Notes under the pieces: model-generated
Database searches by the model: none
What the model saw: the letters and a program-made list of their open reading frames with translations, nothing else
Told to the model about the DNA's origin: nothing
NCBI GenBank assembly: GCA_013398955.1
Contig: VWPU01012144.1
Coordinates: 248,001-312,000, forward strand
DNA from: Callaeas wilsoni
Taxonomy: Eukaryota; Chordata; Aves; Passeriformes; Callaeidae
Direction: 5' to 3'
Length of the DNA stretch: 64,000 nt
In this document: positions 46,601 to 60,180 of the stretch, piece after piece
How positions within the stretch are numbered: the first letter of the stretch is position 1
Layout of the letters: every line of letters begins with the position of its first letter
Translations under genes and position numbers: made by a program

Positions 46601-47649
46601 AACAATATTGTACGTTAAGAAAGATCTGTCATAATATAAATTATAACACACATGGAATACATTTCCCACTGAAGACAATATTTCTTTCTTATACAAATGT
46701 TGCACTCCTTCGTTGAACTGAAAGGAAGTTCAGGAAGGTTGGCAAAACAAAGTCCCCCATTTTTAACACTATACAGAACAAAGTGTATTCTGCTGCCAAT
46801 TACCCCTAACTGAAAATGACTGCGGCTTCTGGGAGACACAGCCAAGGGTCAGGGGGTGCAACTGCTCCCCAAAGGAACAGAAATGTCAGGCGACATTCAC
46901 ACTCCAGCTATTTAAAGGAAGGATGAAGAGAATTTAAGGGAATAAAAGGCCCTGCAACATCCATTTTAGCCATGGGGAAATTACTGCAATTAATGCTAGG
47001 CCATTTACAGCCCACGATTCCATACTTTTCAGAGGGCATAGCTAATTTAGGAAGGGATTAATACCCCACAAGTTTTCATCTCCAGTCAGACTGAGAAGGA
47101 AATATGGGAAAACAGGTTTTTTTCCTAAATCAGAATGAAGTACTAGACTGAAAGATTTATATAGTTTGGTTTCTGTAAACCAAATTTCTGCTTCCTTATT
47201 CAGTTGTGGCATTGCCGTGGTTTAGCTGCAACTCCAGCCTTCTATTTTTCATTTAATTTTTTCCTGTTTTCCTACTTTTTTTGACTGGAAAACAGTATGA
47301 GATATGGAAGGTGATCAAAACACATCAGAATACTTCCAGTGTCTCTCCATTTTCAATTAGGGAAAAAAGAAAAGAGGAGAAAGCTTGAAAAGTCCTAGTA
47401 ATAATATTGAAACCATTTGCGTGCTCAGTGTTTCAGAAACCTAAAGGAAATAGAGAATCTCCAAGAATGTGTTTTGACCGTCAATGTGTTTCACTGGATT
47501 TCTGTTTTTCACTGAATTCTGTCCTAAGACACTCATTTATATATGTGAATTTACAAGTTGTTCAGGTATTCCCATGAGAAATTGTGATGTTATTTGGTGC
47601 CCCAATAAACCAAACCCCAAGCAGATACATACAAAGACAAAAAGTCATA

Positions 47650-47698
47650 TATTAATTTGTATATAAATCAACGTGTATTAATGAATATATAAATCAAT
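47650..47698 (+). repeat. Degenerate AT-rich tandem duplication
   Basis: Two units of about 24-25 bases share TATTAAT and TATATAAATCAA. They are aged and imperfect. Confidence 0.6.
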
Positions 47699-49517
47699 GG
47701 CAGGGACTGGAGGGGTATCCAAAGCAAAGGGATAAACCTGCATGATCTCAATGGGATATGGCATCCCTTCAGGAGGGAGAGGGTTTGTCTCACCTAAATT
47801 TATCCACCTACAGAGGCTGATGCTCAGAACCACATGGCAACCAGTCCCCCTGGTGCTCCCAGGGCACAGAAATGGGCTCTGAGGCCAGAGCTCGCCCTGA
47901 AATGGGACAAATCAATCAGCCCCTAAAAAAAGCATCCCTAGTTGGCCATGAAGTCGGGTTAGAAGGTGAATTCGGCTACAGAGATCTGTGCTGGGGGAAG
48001 TGGATCCCATCTCATTTTCCTATCTCTCATTAGCTGTGTCTGCAGGCACTGAAATGAATTAGCAGGCCCAAAGTTCCTGTCCTAAAGATTCCAGATTTCA
48101 AGTCAAAGTAGAATATTTTCTCGTTGCTGTTTTAGCTGTGCTCCCTTCAGTACCACTACAGGAGGAAAGGCCATTCCAAGTCCCCAAGTCACATACTGGG
48201 ATAGTCCCTGCTCAGTGCTGCAAAGGCTGAAGGCCACCTTTTCTCACTGGGCAGAGGGAGATTTCCAGAAGGCACCTAAGATCCTTCACAGGACCAAGTC
48301 TTTGAGCTTTTAAAGCCAGTTCATTTCAGGATTTAAGTCTCTTCATTCAGTTGGATGAAACACTGTTCTGTGTTGATGTGGGTACTAACTCCTACTGAGA
48401 GTAACAAAAGCATTGTTTGAGGAGCTTTTGAAAATCGTATTTACCTTAAATTTACAATTGTAGTTGGTCAACCACCTTTAGGAACACCACCTGAAATACG
48501 GGGCAGCACAGAGCTGAGCCGTGCTTCGATACCTGTAAACCCCAGAGTGTGCTTGACTTAGAAGCACAGGACTATTCACAAGGCAGGTTTAGTGGCTTTA
48601 AATGAATTTCTACTGACTATGCCACATTTTATCAGATATTTTTTGGTACAAGGAACACTTCTAATGTCAGTTGCAGCCATAAATCAGAGGAAGTTGTTGC
48701 TAAATCAATACACTGAAGTGTGACATGCGATGTGTGGCTGCAAAGCCAGACCTTCTGCCCTGAGATAACAACGTAGGAGCAGCAGTGAGCGGATTGGGAA
48801 TCTCGGAGCTGTTTGCTTTCATGCTGAGATGTGCTGCAAGACAAAGCAGGCAAACAGAATCAGAAAAAACAACTACAGGAAAGTTGACTTATGTATTGCA
48901 GAGTCTTTTAGACGAGTCTTTAGATGTCCAGTTGTTTCTGCTTGTGGCATTGCATGGCCTTGGGGTTACAGGCTTGGCTGGCACAGTCAAAGGCCTCTGT
49001 TTAGCTCAGACTGGCAATTCAGAGAGCTCCCTATGAACCAAGGAGGAGAACACTCTGGGAAGAAAAGGTCTGTAACAGCACCCAGGGCATCCAGCTGGTG
49101 AGTACAGTTCCTGGCTTCTCATCCCAGTTCCCAAGATTATTTTGCTTGGGTTTCATTTTGTTTTGGTTTGTTTTATGCCGAGATTGTTTACTGTAAAATA
49201 AATGAACACTCCTGAGAGAGCTCTGACCATGGGATGGTTGTGGAAAGGGCAGGGCATTCCCACCTGTGTCTGTCTGCAGCTGGGATTAAACAAGCCATGA
49301 ACACTGACCTTTCAGAGAGGGCTCTGGGCATGGAGGGGATGGAGGCGCTTCGCCAGCTGCTGTGACTCAGGTGCCTTTGGCACACCAGTGGGGTGGCACT
49401 TCACACACATCTCTGCTCAGCACCCTCTGAGCACCAGTGCCACAACCTTGGAAGGGCCTCGGGACACCATCCTGCCCACCCCCTGCTCTGAGCAGGGATA
49501 GCTGGAGTCAGTTTCTC

Positions 49518-49605
49518 AAGGCCTCTCAGTGTTTCAATACCTGCATGGGTGGAGACTGCACAACCTCTCTGGGCAACCTGCTCCAGTGTCTGGTCACCCA
49601 TGCTA
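49518..49605 (-). mobile_element. Old CR1 LINE fragment
   Basis: 'gggtggagactgcacaacct' followed by 'ctctgggcaacctgctccag' and 'tgtctggtcacccatgct' is the complement of the CR1 3' region, equivalent to the 'acctctctgggcagcctgtt' followed by 'ccagtgtttgaccaccct' segment. Only this most conserved box is left, so it is an older insertion than the other three copies. Limits are approximate. Confidence 0.75.
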
Positions 49606-52600
49606 TTCCTGGTCACCTGTCCTTACTCGGACCTCTTGTATTCTTTGTTTTTATAGCTTGTTTTTGTCAGGAGCTCTGTGTTCCCCCATGCAGGATCCTG
49701 CTGCCATTGCTTTTCAGATTGTTGGCATGGACAGTTCTTGAGTTTGGTGAAGGTTGTCCCTGAAAATCCACCAGCTTTCCTGGACTCCTTTTCTTTCCAG
49801 AGCCAGACAAAACCATCACTGCTGAGAGAATGAGAAAATTACCTGTATTGACTAATTTCAATCCCCAAAAACTCTGGCTTGAAGTAGTGTTTTTTAATCT
49901 CAGGAAGGCTCTCCTTCAGTTTGCTCCTGAAAGATGTGAAAATTAGAAAAGCATCGATCTTGCTTTCCTGGGCTGGTGCCTTTGTGCTTTGGTGGCAACT
50001 TCTTGTTATCCAAACAAATGCAGTATTTTAATGTCTCATATTTAGCAGGCAAGACCAGTGGCTGAGGACGGGCTGCAAGAGCTCCCAATTCCCATCTGTC
50101 TGGGGGGCAGGAGTTGTTTACAGTGCTGGTTTGGCTGCCGGCGCAGCCCCAGCTCTCACAGGGCCATATTTTACTAGTGCTGGATGAATGGTCTTCAAAG
50201 CTGTGTGACATTCTGTGCTTTGCCAGGCTGCTCATCTGCAGGGTTTTTTTGGTGTCCATAAAATTCATTATCATTGTAGTTCTGCCTAATTAGCCCATAA
50301 ACGTTCCAGCGTAGTCCATAAATTACCCTGGCCTTAAAGGGCTTATCTGGTTGGTGTAATAAGTAGGTCTATACACTGGGTTTTTTCTGTTTTAATAGTC
50401 AGAGTATTATTTATATGACTGGGACTGAACTGTGCCTGAACTGTGAAAGAAGCACTACACTATAAATAAAGAGTATTTTACTGTCCAAAGACTTTAAACC
50501 TAGTTCAGGGCATGTTAGCATCTGCCTAAACCATCTCATTTTGCTCACTCTCTGCTCCAAACAAGTAGAGAGTGGGACAAAGTATATCCAGAAATACTGA
50601 TGTACAGTGATCTACTGCACACCTAGCCAGTGTTAGAGGTTCTGAGGGCATTTTGTATTTTGACAGGTCAGTGGGTGCACAGCAACATCTTACAAGATTC
50701 CTGGAGCTCAGCAGGAGGTGCTGAATTTTGTTGTGGAGCTACACCAGGTATGTATTAACATATACATATTTTGCCATGTTGTCTAGGTTGGTCTGTAACA
50801 AACATGGGAGGAAAAGAAGTTTTGTTTCTAAAAATGTGAAGGAAAAAATTATCAGTGTTTTTGAAGCAGACTGTTCTAAAATTGATACTTGTTAAGTGGT
50901 TAAAGTAGAAACTCAGGTCAAATACAGAACACAATGGTTGTTTGGTTTTTTTTTAAATTAGCACTTCAAGCCAGTTCTGTTGTTTTAATGTTTTGGTACT
51001 TTATCGGGAGGTTGTTTTAAAAGGCTTTCACTTTTTTATTTATATGAAAACAGCATTTCAGAAGGGAGTTTCTCTGAGACATTCAAGGACCCCTCTAAAA
51101 CCCAAATCCAGATGGATGCCTAGGAAAGCACACAGGGAGGGAGGCAGGTCTGGGGTGCCCTGGCTCCGTTCTGCTCTCATGAGAAACACCTGCACTCACT
51201 GTGCGAAGAGCCACCCACCCACTGACCACAGGGCACTCACCTGCACACTAAACAGGCTGAAGGACGAGCTTTGGCCACCAGCTGTGTTGCTGTGCCTTTA
51301 GGACAACTGACCGGGGTGCCACCCAGCAGAGCTAATGCCCCAAACCCCGAGATTTGGGGCTTATTCAGCAGCTGATCCCAGAGCAGTTGAGAAGGCACCC
51401 GCCAAGGCTTGTACCTCGTTAAGTGCTCCAGGTGATCCACATGAAGGTGATTAATCGGCCCAGATCAGGGAATGCTGGGAGGCTGTGCCCTCACAGACCA
51501 CCTGCAGCAGTACCCGCAGCCATTCCTCCTCTTTGCTCCTGGAGAGCTGCCCTGTGCTGGCACCGGAGCGTGGCGCAGACCCTGGGGCTCGAGGTACCGT
51601 GCTGGGGTGGGGGTGCCACCAGCCCTTGTGCCAGGTGTGCTGTGGGTTCCCTTCTGAGGGGCTGTGAAGGATAAGGTGGGGACAGATCCTTAGTGTGTGT
51701 AATCTTGGAGTGAGGGGTGCTTTGGTGGCGAATTAATGGTGTGAGGAGAAGTTTGCCTGGTTGTGTTGGTGTCTCCAGAAAGAGTTTTACCTCAGCAGCT
51801 GTGGAGGCCTGTACTGAAATACAGGCCCAGTTCTGTGTCTTAATATAGGAATATTGTCCCATGCTGAGTGTCTGAGGAATATGCCTCACTGTATGTGCAC
51901 AAATAATGCAAAGAGATGGACTTTGTGTGGACACAGGTCTGACATCTCAGTTATTTCCCTACCCAGAAAGCATTTGTCTTCTGGAGTGAGGACAACTTGA
52001 TGGGCAATAGTGGGGCTGAGTGCTGCTCTTGTGTCTGCCAGAAGCTCCATTTTTGACCACAGGTAAATCGTTCTTTATCCTGTTTCATTTCTCCGTTGAT
52101 AAGCTGCAAACAGTGGTGCTTCCCTGCCTGCCTGGCTGTTTTGGGTGATAAGGTTCTGTGTTACCTGTGTTTGCTCTGCAGCATCTCCCTGGGCCCTGCT
52201 CAGATGGGGCTGGGGGATTGGGGTGTCTGTGCACCAGACACAAATAACAGCAGGTGTCCTCACCACCTGCCGAGAGTTACAACTCTCTTCTTAACTGCAT
52301 TTTTGAAGGCTGAAAAGTGTGTTTGTAGGGGTTTTCATGTGGAGGTTGTTTTGCTCTTTAAAAACAAAATCAGTTTTGAAAACAGCTCAGCTATTGCTTT
52401 CTCAAGTGTTTTTCCTCTCTTTCCCTCCCTCCTCCTGACAAACTCACCCTCAGCTAAAGGGAATAAGTTTCACAAGGGAAATCTTGTTCTTTCAACTGGT
52501 AATCCAAAACATGCATATTTTTATTGCTGTGTGCACAATGATTTTGCAACCAGAAGCACCATCTCTGCAACCCAGGACGACTCGTGGTCACATAGGGTTT

Positions 52601-54608
52601 GTGTCATGGCATGTCTGAGCCAAAATCTGCAGGGGAAGCTGCATCCAGCCACACACACCTGCATTTCCTGTGCTGTTACCGCTTAGCTGGGTGCCTTTAT
52701 CCCTGTGCTAGGACAGGACGGGTATGTGTAGCTTGAGACTTGTGTTGGGGTTTTGTGGGTTGTTTGTTGTTTTTATGCAAGAAACTCAGGAGAAAGATTG
52801 ACAAACACAGAGCGTTTCTAACAAGTACTGCTGAGAAGAATCCACCTCAGGGGTGGAGGGAACTGTGATGTGTTTCTCACCATCGCTTTTCCTGGGTCTA
52901 AGAGTGCCAGGTTGTTACTGATTCAATTCAACAGCCATCCTTTCCTCCAATATTAACTACTTGTGGTTCTGAGGAGCACAGGATCATTCCAGTGTTCAGG
53001 AATAATTTTAACACACTGGAATGTGTTTTCTGGTCATATCTATTAGCATTCCAGCATCTCCCACTTTGCAAGATGAACTCTGATTCTGCATGTTCTTGCC
53101 TGTGTGTGTGTATTGGACTAAGGTGATTGTATGTTGTATAAGGTCTTGGGAGTTGTTGATTATAAACATGCAGAACTTTTTTGACTTCAGGCCTCAGCAC
53201 TACAAAAGAGGTTGGGTTTGGAGAAAACCATTTGAGCAATGTAAATTCACCAAGGCAGATTTTACAGGTGGGGCTTCTAATTATTTGTAAACAAAATCAG
53301 GCAGCGTATCCCTGTTCAAGTATGCACCAAGTAGTAAAGATTAATCTGTGGTTATGCAGTTGGTGCTATTTAAATAGCCGTGATTTTTGGTAACTAGAAA
53401 GAATTTATTTTCTTGAAGCAAAGTCTGGATTCTTCAATGAGAGACCAGGTCATAGCTCATTCAAGGCTTGCTGTTGTCTTGTCTAAGAAGTTGGTAGGTG
53501 TTAAATTTTCATATTTAGGAATGAGGAAGAGTTGCTGGGGATATGTTTAATGTTTTTTGCTCCAGTGATGTGAACTATGAGATGTATGGTTTGCTGTTTA
53601 GATGCTGGATTTTATTTACTCTCTGGCAATACTTTTCCTGTTAGAGCTGAACCAAACATTACGTTTTCACTTCAAATCCATGAATAGGATCATAAAGACA
53701 AAAGTATTTATTCTGCAGGTTGATACGGCCAGCTTCTGAACTGGCTTGACTGGGAGAAAATGATACTCTTGGTTTACTTTTCTCCTGTATCTCGTTAGCA
53801 AACCCACACTCTGTGTTTTCCATCTGCTGCTCTCCAGCAGATCCGTTAGCAACTTTTCCCAGAGAACAATTGTCACCTAAAAGTGGTCTAATCAGATGTT
53901 TCCCAACACATCTTCAGTAGTGAATAGGTGTATGACTTAGAGAATCTTACTTCTCGGGAAGTGTTTTAGCTTTAAATGAATGGCAAACCAATGCATTAAA
54001 GCTGCATACTCTGATTGTGGCACTGAAATCGCCCTCATTGGCTTCAGCAGGAAGAGTGATCTAAACCTGTGTGTTTTTGTCAGAGGATTATGAACTGACT
54101 TTAGCACTTTCCCAGTCTTTTGATTCTTGCAAAGACAGTACCATGGGATTGTTCTGTACCAGTGTGGATGGATTGATTGCCTGGGTTTCATTTCCCTTTG
54201 TTCTTCCCTCCAGTATATCTTTGTGCTGAGCATCTCTTCTGTCTGTTCTCTTCAGATGCCATTGTGTTGTCAAAAAAGACTTCACACAGGACCATGAGTC
54301 ACCCAGCCATTGCAGTGCTGAAGTATTTTTGTTTTCAAAAGCCTTCAGCAGTGTCCATGCTCCCCACCAAGCAGAGTAACACAGGAGTTGCTCTAAGTTA
54401 TCAGATTTCTCCATTTGCTCTGTTTTGGGTGACACATTTATGGAGAGTCCTCCAACCTGCTCGCCTCACCAGCATCTTGTGAGCCTGCTGGGGAATGGTT
54501 TGGTGCTCTGGAGTGGTCACTGAACCTTGACAAGTGGCTCCACACAGCCCTGGGAGGCTGGAATGAGATCTGGTACTCGGTTGCTGCCCTGACATTCAAA
54601 AATATAAT
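49606..54608. other. Unique non-coding stretch
   Basis: No gene is recognised. A 196-codon plus frame at 52096-52686 is the longest here; it has no domain I know and no codon pattern that stands out. A TAATTA core at 50287-50292 lies in a block (50260-50400) that looks like conserved non-coding DNA. A divergent hairpin lies at 53969-54002. Confidence 0.5.
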
Positions 54609-54681
54609 GGGTGAAATCCTGGACCTGCCTGAACTCAATGGGAATTTTGCCACCGACTTCCTCACAGCCAGGATTTCACCC
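54609..54681. repeat. Ancient palindromic dispersed repeat
   Basis: The element is bounded by perfect 14-bp inverted arms, GGGTGAAATCCTGG (54609-54622) and CCAGGATTTCACCC (54668-54681). Its 45-bp interior has the pattern 'gaactcaatgggaattttgc' followed by 'caccgacttcc'. It resembles a short palindromic repeat of turtle, crocodile and bird genomes. In that repeat arms like these flank 'gaagtcaatgg…' and 'ccattgacttc', as I recall them. It is probably the relic of a non-autonomous DNA transposon or another hairpin repeat; I cannot name the family with certainty. Arms are better preserved than the interior. Confidence 0.7.
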
Positions 54682-57600
54682 CATTTATTTCCCAGCCTCC
54701 TGGTGCACGAGTTGCAAGGTCAGGCTCTCATCGTGGTCCCGCTGTGCCACAGTCTGGAAGCCATTTGCCGAGTCTTGTGGGATTGTTCCTTGTTCTCAGT
54801 AATGAAATTCAGTGGGAATTCTTGCCTGTGCCTTTGTGGGTTAGGAATCAGCTGATCAGCATGGCTCTCACTGCGGTCATGGAGGGCAGATTGGGAGGCT
54901 GTGGAGGTGTTTACTTCTCGCAGAATGTTTGCTCCGGTGGGGATTTTTTGGGGGTCTTACTTGTAACAGCATCTTTTGGAGCTTGTTCTATGTGGAGAAG
55001 AAGAATTTGGCCTTTACCACAAACCTTAACTCTAGCAGGGTGTGTGCATGTGTTAATGCCGTTCTATAGATATGCTTGATCCAAAAAATGTGGATTCTGG
55101 AATTTGGATGCAGCTGTAAGTGGAGGATCTGGCTTGGGAGGGGGGTGTTGATCCTGCCTGCTCCATAAACAGCCCTTAGCTGCCTCTTTCCTTGCCTCTT
55201 GGAAATGTTCATGAGGCCCATTTTGTAGGGTCATTGTCCAGGTCTCCCTGTTGATTTCTTTAATAATACTGAAAATGCAGTTTAAAAAATTGTTACTTTG
55301 TCCAAGAAACTAGAATCAAACTAAACCAACAAAACCAGGGAAGTTTGCTCTGAATTTCTGGGATGAGAGCCAGTTCTCAGCCACATGTTGTAACTGTATT
55401 ATTTATGTCCTTATTTATTGGCTACATTGGCACCTAGAGCTCCCATCTCGGCCTGAGGCCCTGTTGCAGTACATGTGAGAAGCATAGTAAGGGTGAGTCC
55501 CTGGCTGTGAAGACCATACAAGGCACAACAAACACAAAAATCTTCCTGTAAATCCCATTTTAGCAGGAACTGAGGCTTCTCTCTGGCAAAGCTGCACAAA
55601 GAAATGAGAGAGCAGAAGAAACCCAGAGTGTCCTCCTGCATCTCAGGTAGGGGCTTTAGAGACAGTTCCAGCTCCAGTAATGCTTCCCTGTCTCTTCTCT
55701 TCTCATGAATAAATCTCCTTTCAGTTTTTCCCCTGGATCCCACTCTTCGTTGTCAGAAGCAGTGGCACCTCTGGCACTGAGACTGAGAGGATTAAGGGAA
55801 GGGCAATGTCCCATTCCACATTTCCCTTGCTTCAGTGGTTGAGGGAAAATGTTAGTATTATATAAAAATAGTTTCTGGAATTGAAGCCAATTTATTTCAG
55901 TCAGACTTCAAATATATTAGAGGAAAAGAAAAGATGGACCCCAGTTATTATGTATTGCATTTTGGATTAGTATTTCCTATTGCTCAGGTACCTGTCATTT
56001 CTTCTCCCCTCTCTCTTCCCCTGAGGCTTTCAATCCTTTTCAGCTCCGACTGAAGGTATGAACTTGGGTTTTCCCTAATAATGAAACACAATACCAAACT
56101 GAAGCTTCTTGAAGGGCTCATGAGGGAAGTGTGCAAACATCTGGTTGACATTTAATCTAGAAATGTCAGGTCTTAGCATTTCCAACCCAGGCTGACAGCT
56201 CCTTGAACACCAAAACGTTCTTATTGAGAAAATATAGGGAAGAGGTGGATCAGAGAGCAAATACTAAACTGGAAAAAAGTGTTTGTGGTTTTTTTTAAAA
56301 AGCAGGTGTAAGCTGTGTGTTTGGAAACCTTTGTGTATTCCTGATTGTAATCAGCATTACCATGGAAGAAGGGCAGTTTGCTGTGACGAAAGCTTGGCTG
56401 AGGCTCTCTGTGAAGGTGGAGGTGACCTCCAGCAATCCTTTGTCATTTGAGTAGGTCAAACCTTGCAGCAGCTGGCCAAAGCTGACTGCAGGGCTGTGCA
56501 AATGGCAGGAGGTCCCCAAATCCTCTGTGCTACACTCAGGCACTTGTCATCATGGCTATTTCTGTCCCAGAGCTGCCGTGTTTGTATCCTGGAGCACACT
56601 CGGGTTCTCAGTTTAGCAAAGGGTTTGATTGGGATGCAGGAGCTGCATTCCGCTGGCTCCCAGGATTGCCTAAACCCAGCCTAATGGTACATTGCCTCTT
56701 CCCAGATCCCGGGATGATGCTTCCCATGGGCTGGTTGTGGGCTCCTTGAGGCACATAGCCAAGGCAGGGCTCAGCTCTCTTGGTGAGACTGAGGAGATGT
56801 AGTCACCAAGTCCTGGAAAAGCCCAGGCTTAAATGCATGTTTAAATCCAAGTTAAATCAATGAAAATGACATATCTGCTTAGAAAATGCACCTAGAAACT
56901 GCTTTGGAGACCTGGCTTGGACTGAGAAATCAGGCTTCAATCAGGCTTCAGTTCTGATTGAAAAGTTCAGCAAAAGTTTCTCTGTCTTTTTCTAGGACAG
57001 AGGTTTTCTTTTCTCAAAAAGTAATACAAAAGTGAGAAATAACCATTCCTGGGAAAGTCCTGTTTTCAACAGAGGAGATGGGGGCTTTTAAAGAACTTTT
57101 CTCTTTAACATTATCTAGTCTTTTGACTGCCTTCTTCTAGTTTTCCCTTTCTTTATACCCCTCCATGCCTTTAATTCCTTCCGATACGCTTCATCTTAAG
57201 GGAAGAACAAGCAGATGTTCACATGTTATTCCAGGTGAGGTTCCACCAGCTGCCTGTGACATAACCAGATTTGCATTACTTTACTCTCTGACTTCACATT
57301 CTGCTGGCTCTGTTCTCCCCTGCTGTCATGGCAGAGCTGCTCCTTGTGCTGCAGGCAGGGATGACGCACACGATGTCTGGATCTAACGTTGACTCTCCAT
57401 CCCATAAGTCGGGCCCCCTAATGTGCTGTATCTAGCAACAGCCATCAACACTTCTCCTCTTCCCCTGCCCGTTCACCTTCCTTCAGAAAAACGTTCTGCT
57501 TAATGGGGTGTCCTGGTCCCGAGTGAAATAAACAATTTCATGTCTTAATTTTCTTCTGCCCAACATCCTGCGATGTAATGTCATATTTCTTATATCCAGC

Positions 57601-59884
57601 CATGGTAAAAGCAGCAGGCAGGCTGGCTTTTGGAAGTAAAGATATAGGATCTGATCTGGTTTTTATTGGAATCAGTGATCAAGTTCTCACTTCAGCAAAA
57701 CTCATGACTCACACATGGCTCACAGCATCTCATTAGCACCAGTGAGTGCTCTGGGTTAAAACAAAGGTCATTAGAAAATGCACCCAAGAGGTTAAGACCT
57801 GTTTAAATACACATTAAGGGATGTAATGTTTGAGGGGAGTGTAGTTAAACTGAGCAAACCTGATAGGAGACCGTGTCTCCCCAGCTTTTAAAGGATGCAT
57901 CAGACTTTCTGGGCCTTTCTTTGTTGTTGGCTGATCAATAAACAGGCTTGGCTCTGCTCTAGCAGGAATAGTGGGGTGGAGGGGGAATGGGAACAGTTTG
58001 TTTCAGGAAACAGTTTCATGTAAGCTCAGCTTGTAAGAATCTCAAATTGAAAAGTTCACATGACTGGAAGGCAAAATCTTCTGGCTGAGGGCCAAGTAGG
58101 GAAATGAGTGGTGTTTGCTGGGGGAGCTTAACCCCGCTTGGGGACAGGAGGAGTGGCTGGTGGGGAGATAGGCGGGTGACCTCTGCACCCCTCTGAGCCT
58201 GTTTCTGCCTTTCTGAACCCACTTTGCCTCTCTTCCTCCTGAGGAGACTGGATCTGTTGGTGGTGATCCCAAAAGGCTCTGTTTTCATTGTTATTTGTGC
58301 CCATGTGGAGGCTCTTCTTAGGAAAGGTTCCTTGAGTACAAGCCATGAACTGTTTAGGGTTTTTTTGGTGGCTTGAGAATGACCCTTTCCAGGTGGTACA
58401 GGAAACTGGGATGTGCAGTGCTGGGAGCTGTGGGATGAGCTGGTGCTGCTGTGGCCCCATAGTGCTCCTGCCCATCTGAGCCCGGCCTGAGCAGGCGATG
58501 GGGTGATGTTTCAAGGTGTGCAAAAAGACTTTTCCCTGGTCACAATCATCCCCTGTTGCACAAGGCATCTCATTCTGCTTCTCCGAGAAGGAAAGGCTGA
58601 AAAGGATGGAGAACAGAGGGACTGTTCCCTCTTCTTGTCCCCTGGAGGGTGTGTTATTTAATTGGGTACAAAGGATGTTAAAAATCAAAAGATTAAATTG
58701 AAAGTCGGCTTGATTTATGACAGCCTCCAGCAAGAGGAGAGAAAGAAATTCTGAAAAATGTTTGGTTTTAGTTCATATCTTTCAATCTTGGACGGAAAAG
58801 AAAGAAAGAAGCAGGAACTAACTTTCCATGTAAAATTCAGTTTTTGTTTAAAATTTTCACTTTGGGATTCTGTTTTCATTAAATTACCAAATTACTGGGT
58901 TTAGTCAAACCCCCAAAGCTAAAAGGAATTAGAAGCTAATTACAGAACATGGAAGAAAATGTTTTCTTGTTGGGGTTCTTTTCTTTGTATCTTCACTAAC
59001 TCATTAAAAAAGAATTCCTAAATGAGATATGTCTCCTTTTATCCATGTATATTAAAAAAAAATTGTTTTGAACTTCCACACAAAATAATTGTAATTTTCC
59101 AACCAGTTATAGTCCACCTATTGGAAGCATTTTTTGCTCTTTTATCCCAAATTCAATGTGTATGTTAATACTCAGTCTGCCCTGTAAATGTCACGCAGAC
59201 CCAGGTTTACGTTTGTTTTCAGAATTTGGATGTATTTTGGTGGGGAGTTGGGTTGAGCCCCAGCTCCAGGCACTCTCTGCCATATGGAAGTGTTTGCAGT
59301 TGCGTGCTGGGGAATGTGGGGCTGAACCATGGCTCCTCATCGAGGAGCACTGCTGCCTGCTGAGCATGTTTGGAAATCCAGGGGTTTACTTGAGCAGGAT
59401 ATCTATTTTCTAGGTCAAAAAGAGCGTAATTTGGCACTCGGCTCTGGTGGAAAGTCATGGAGAACTGGCTTCCTACCCGCCCTTTGTGACACTGGAAATG
59501 TGTTTCTGAATGACTGAATTCAAGGGTTTAATATTGGACATATGGGGTTTTATGATCTTGGCCCAGCCCTCTTGCATAAAGAAGCTGGAGGGTGGGTGTA
59601 GAGCTAGACAACAAACCAGCAAGGTGTCACGAGGGGTTGGTGTCAGCACTGGGAACAGCCACAGCAGGGAGAGCCTCTGCATATGGCCTTGTCCCCTCAC
59701 TCCTATTCCTCTCCGTGTCCATCGCCACAAACTGCACACGGGACGTGCAACTGTGCCATGAAGAAACCCCATCCTTGCACTGCCAAAGCATCCAACTTGG
59801 CCATGTGCTAAGTGCAGTGTGTTATCAGGCCCTTTATCTCTGTGCAGGCACATCCAGAGCATCTCCCTCCAACCCTCAGCCTCC
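54682..59884. other. Unique non-coding stretch
   Basis: No gene is recognised. The 201-codon minus frame at 58128-58733 shows no family. A short tandem of AATCAGGCTTC occurs at 56928-56950. Short GAAA runs lie near 58797-58815. Confidence 0.5.
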
Positions 59885-60180
59885 CCAGCGCTATTTACAA
59901 GGGCATGTGATGACAGGACAAAGGGGAATGGCTTAAAACTGACAGATAGTAGCATTAGATTGGATATTAAGAAGATATTCTTAGCTGTGAGGGTGGTGAA
60001 GCACTGGAACAGATTGGCCAGAGAAGCTGTGGCTGCCCCATCCCTGAAGTGTTCAAGGCCAGGCTGGAGTGAGCTCTGAGCAACCTGGTCTAAGGGAAGG
60101 CGTCTCTGCTCATGGCAGGGAGGTTGGAACGAGATGAGCTTTAAACTCCCCTCCCACCCAGGCCATTCTGTGATTCTGTG
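59885..60180 (+). mobile_element. CR1 LINE, 5'-truncated, with intact octamer tail
   Basis: This plus-strand CR1 3' end starts near 'ctatttacaagggcatg'. It continues through 'tgacaggacaaaggggaatg', 'gctgtgagggtggtgaagca' and 'gagaagctgtggctgcccca', then 'tgagcaacctggtctaaggg' and 'tgctcatggcagggaggttg'. It ends with two perfect copies of ATTCTGTG (60165-60172 and 60173-60180), the microsatellite-like CR1 3' terminus. The tail fixes the right edge exactly. The reverse transcriptase is absent. The 248-codon minus frame at 59473-60219 runs antisense through this copy and is not a gene. Confidence 0.97.

Larger units (their letters stand above)
43401..49517. other. Unique non-coding stretch
   Basis: No gene is recognised. 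Two small tandem duplications are listed separately. A GC-richer zone at 45060-45830 has overlapping frames on both strands without domains. The AT-rich block at 46370-46620 is unique and could be conserved non-coding DNA, but I see no distinctive motif group in it. Confidence 0.5.

Noticed and set aside
52096..52686. 196-codon plus-strand frame
   Set aside because: Residue composition looks random, with many Cys and Ser; no family recognised.
53969..54002. Hairpin GCTTTAA…TTAAAGC
   Set aside because: Only seven perfect outer pairs with an interrupted interior; expected by chance in AT-rich DNA.
58128..58733. 201-codon minus-strand frame
   Set aside because: No recognisable domain and no start context or neighbouring features that support a gene.
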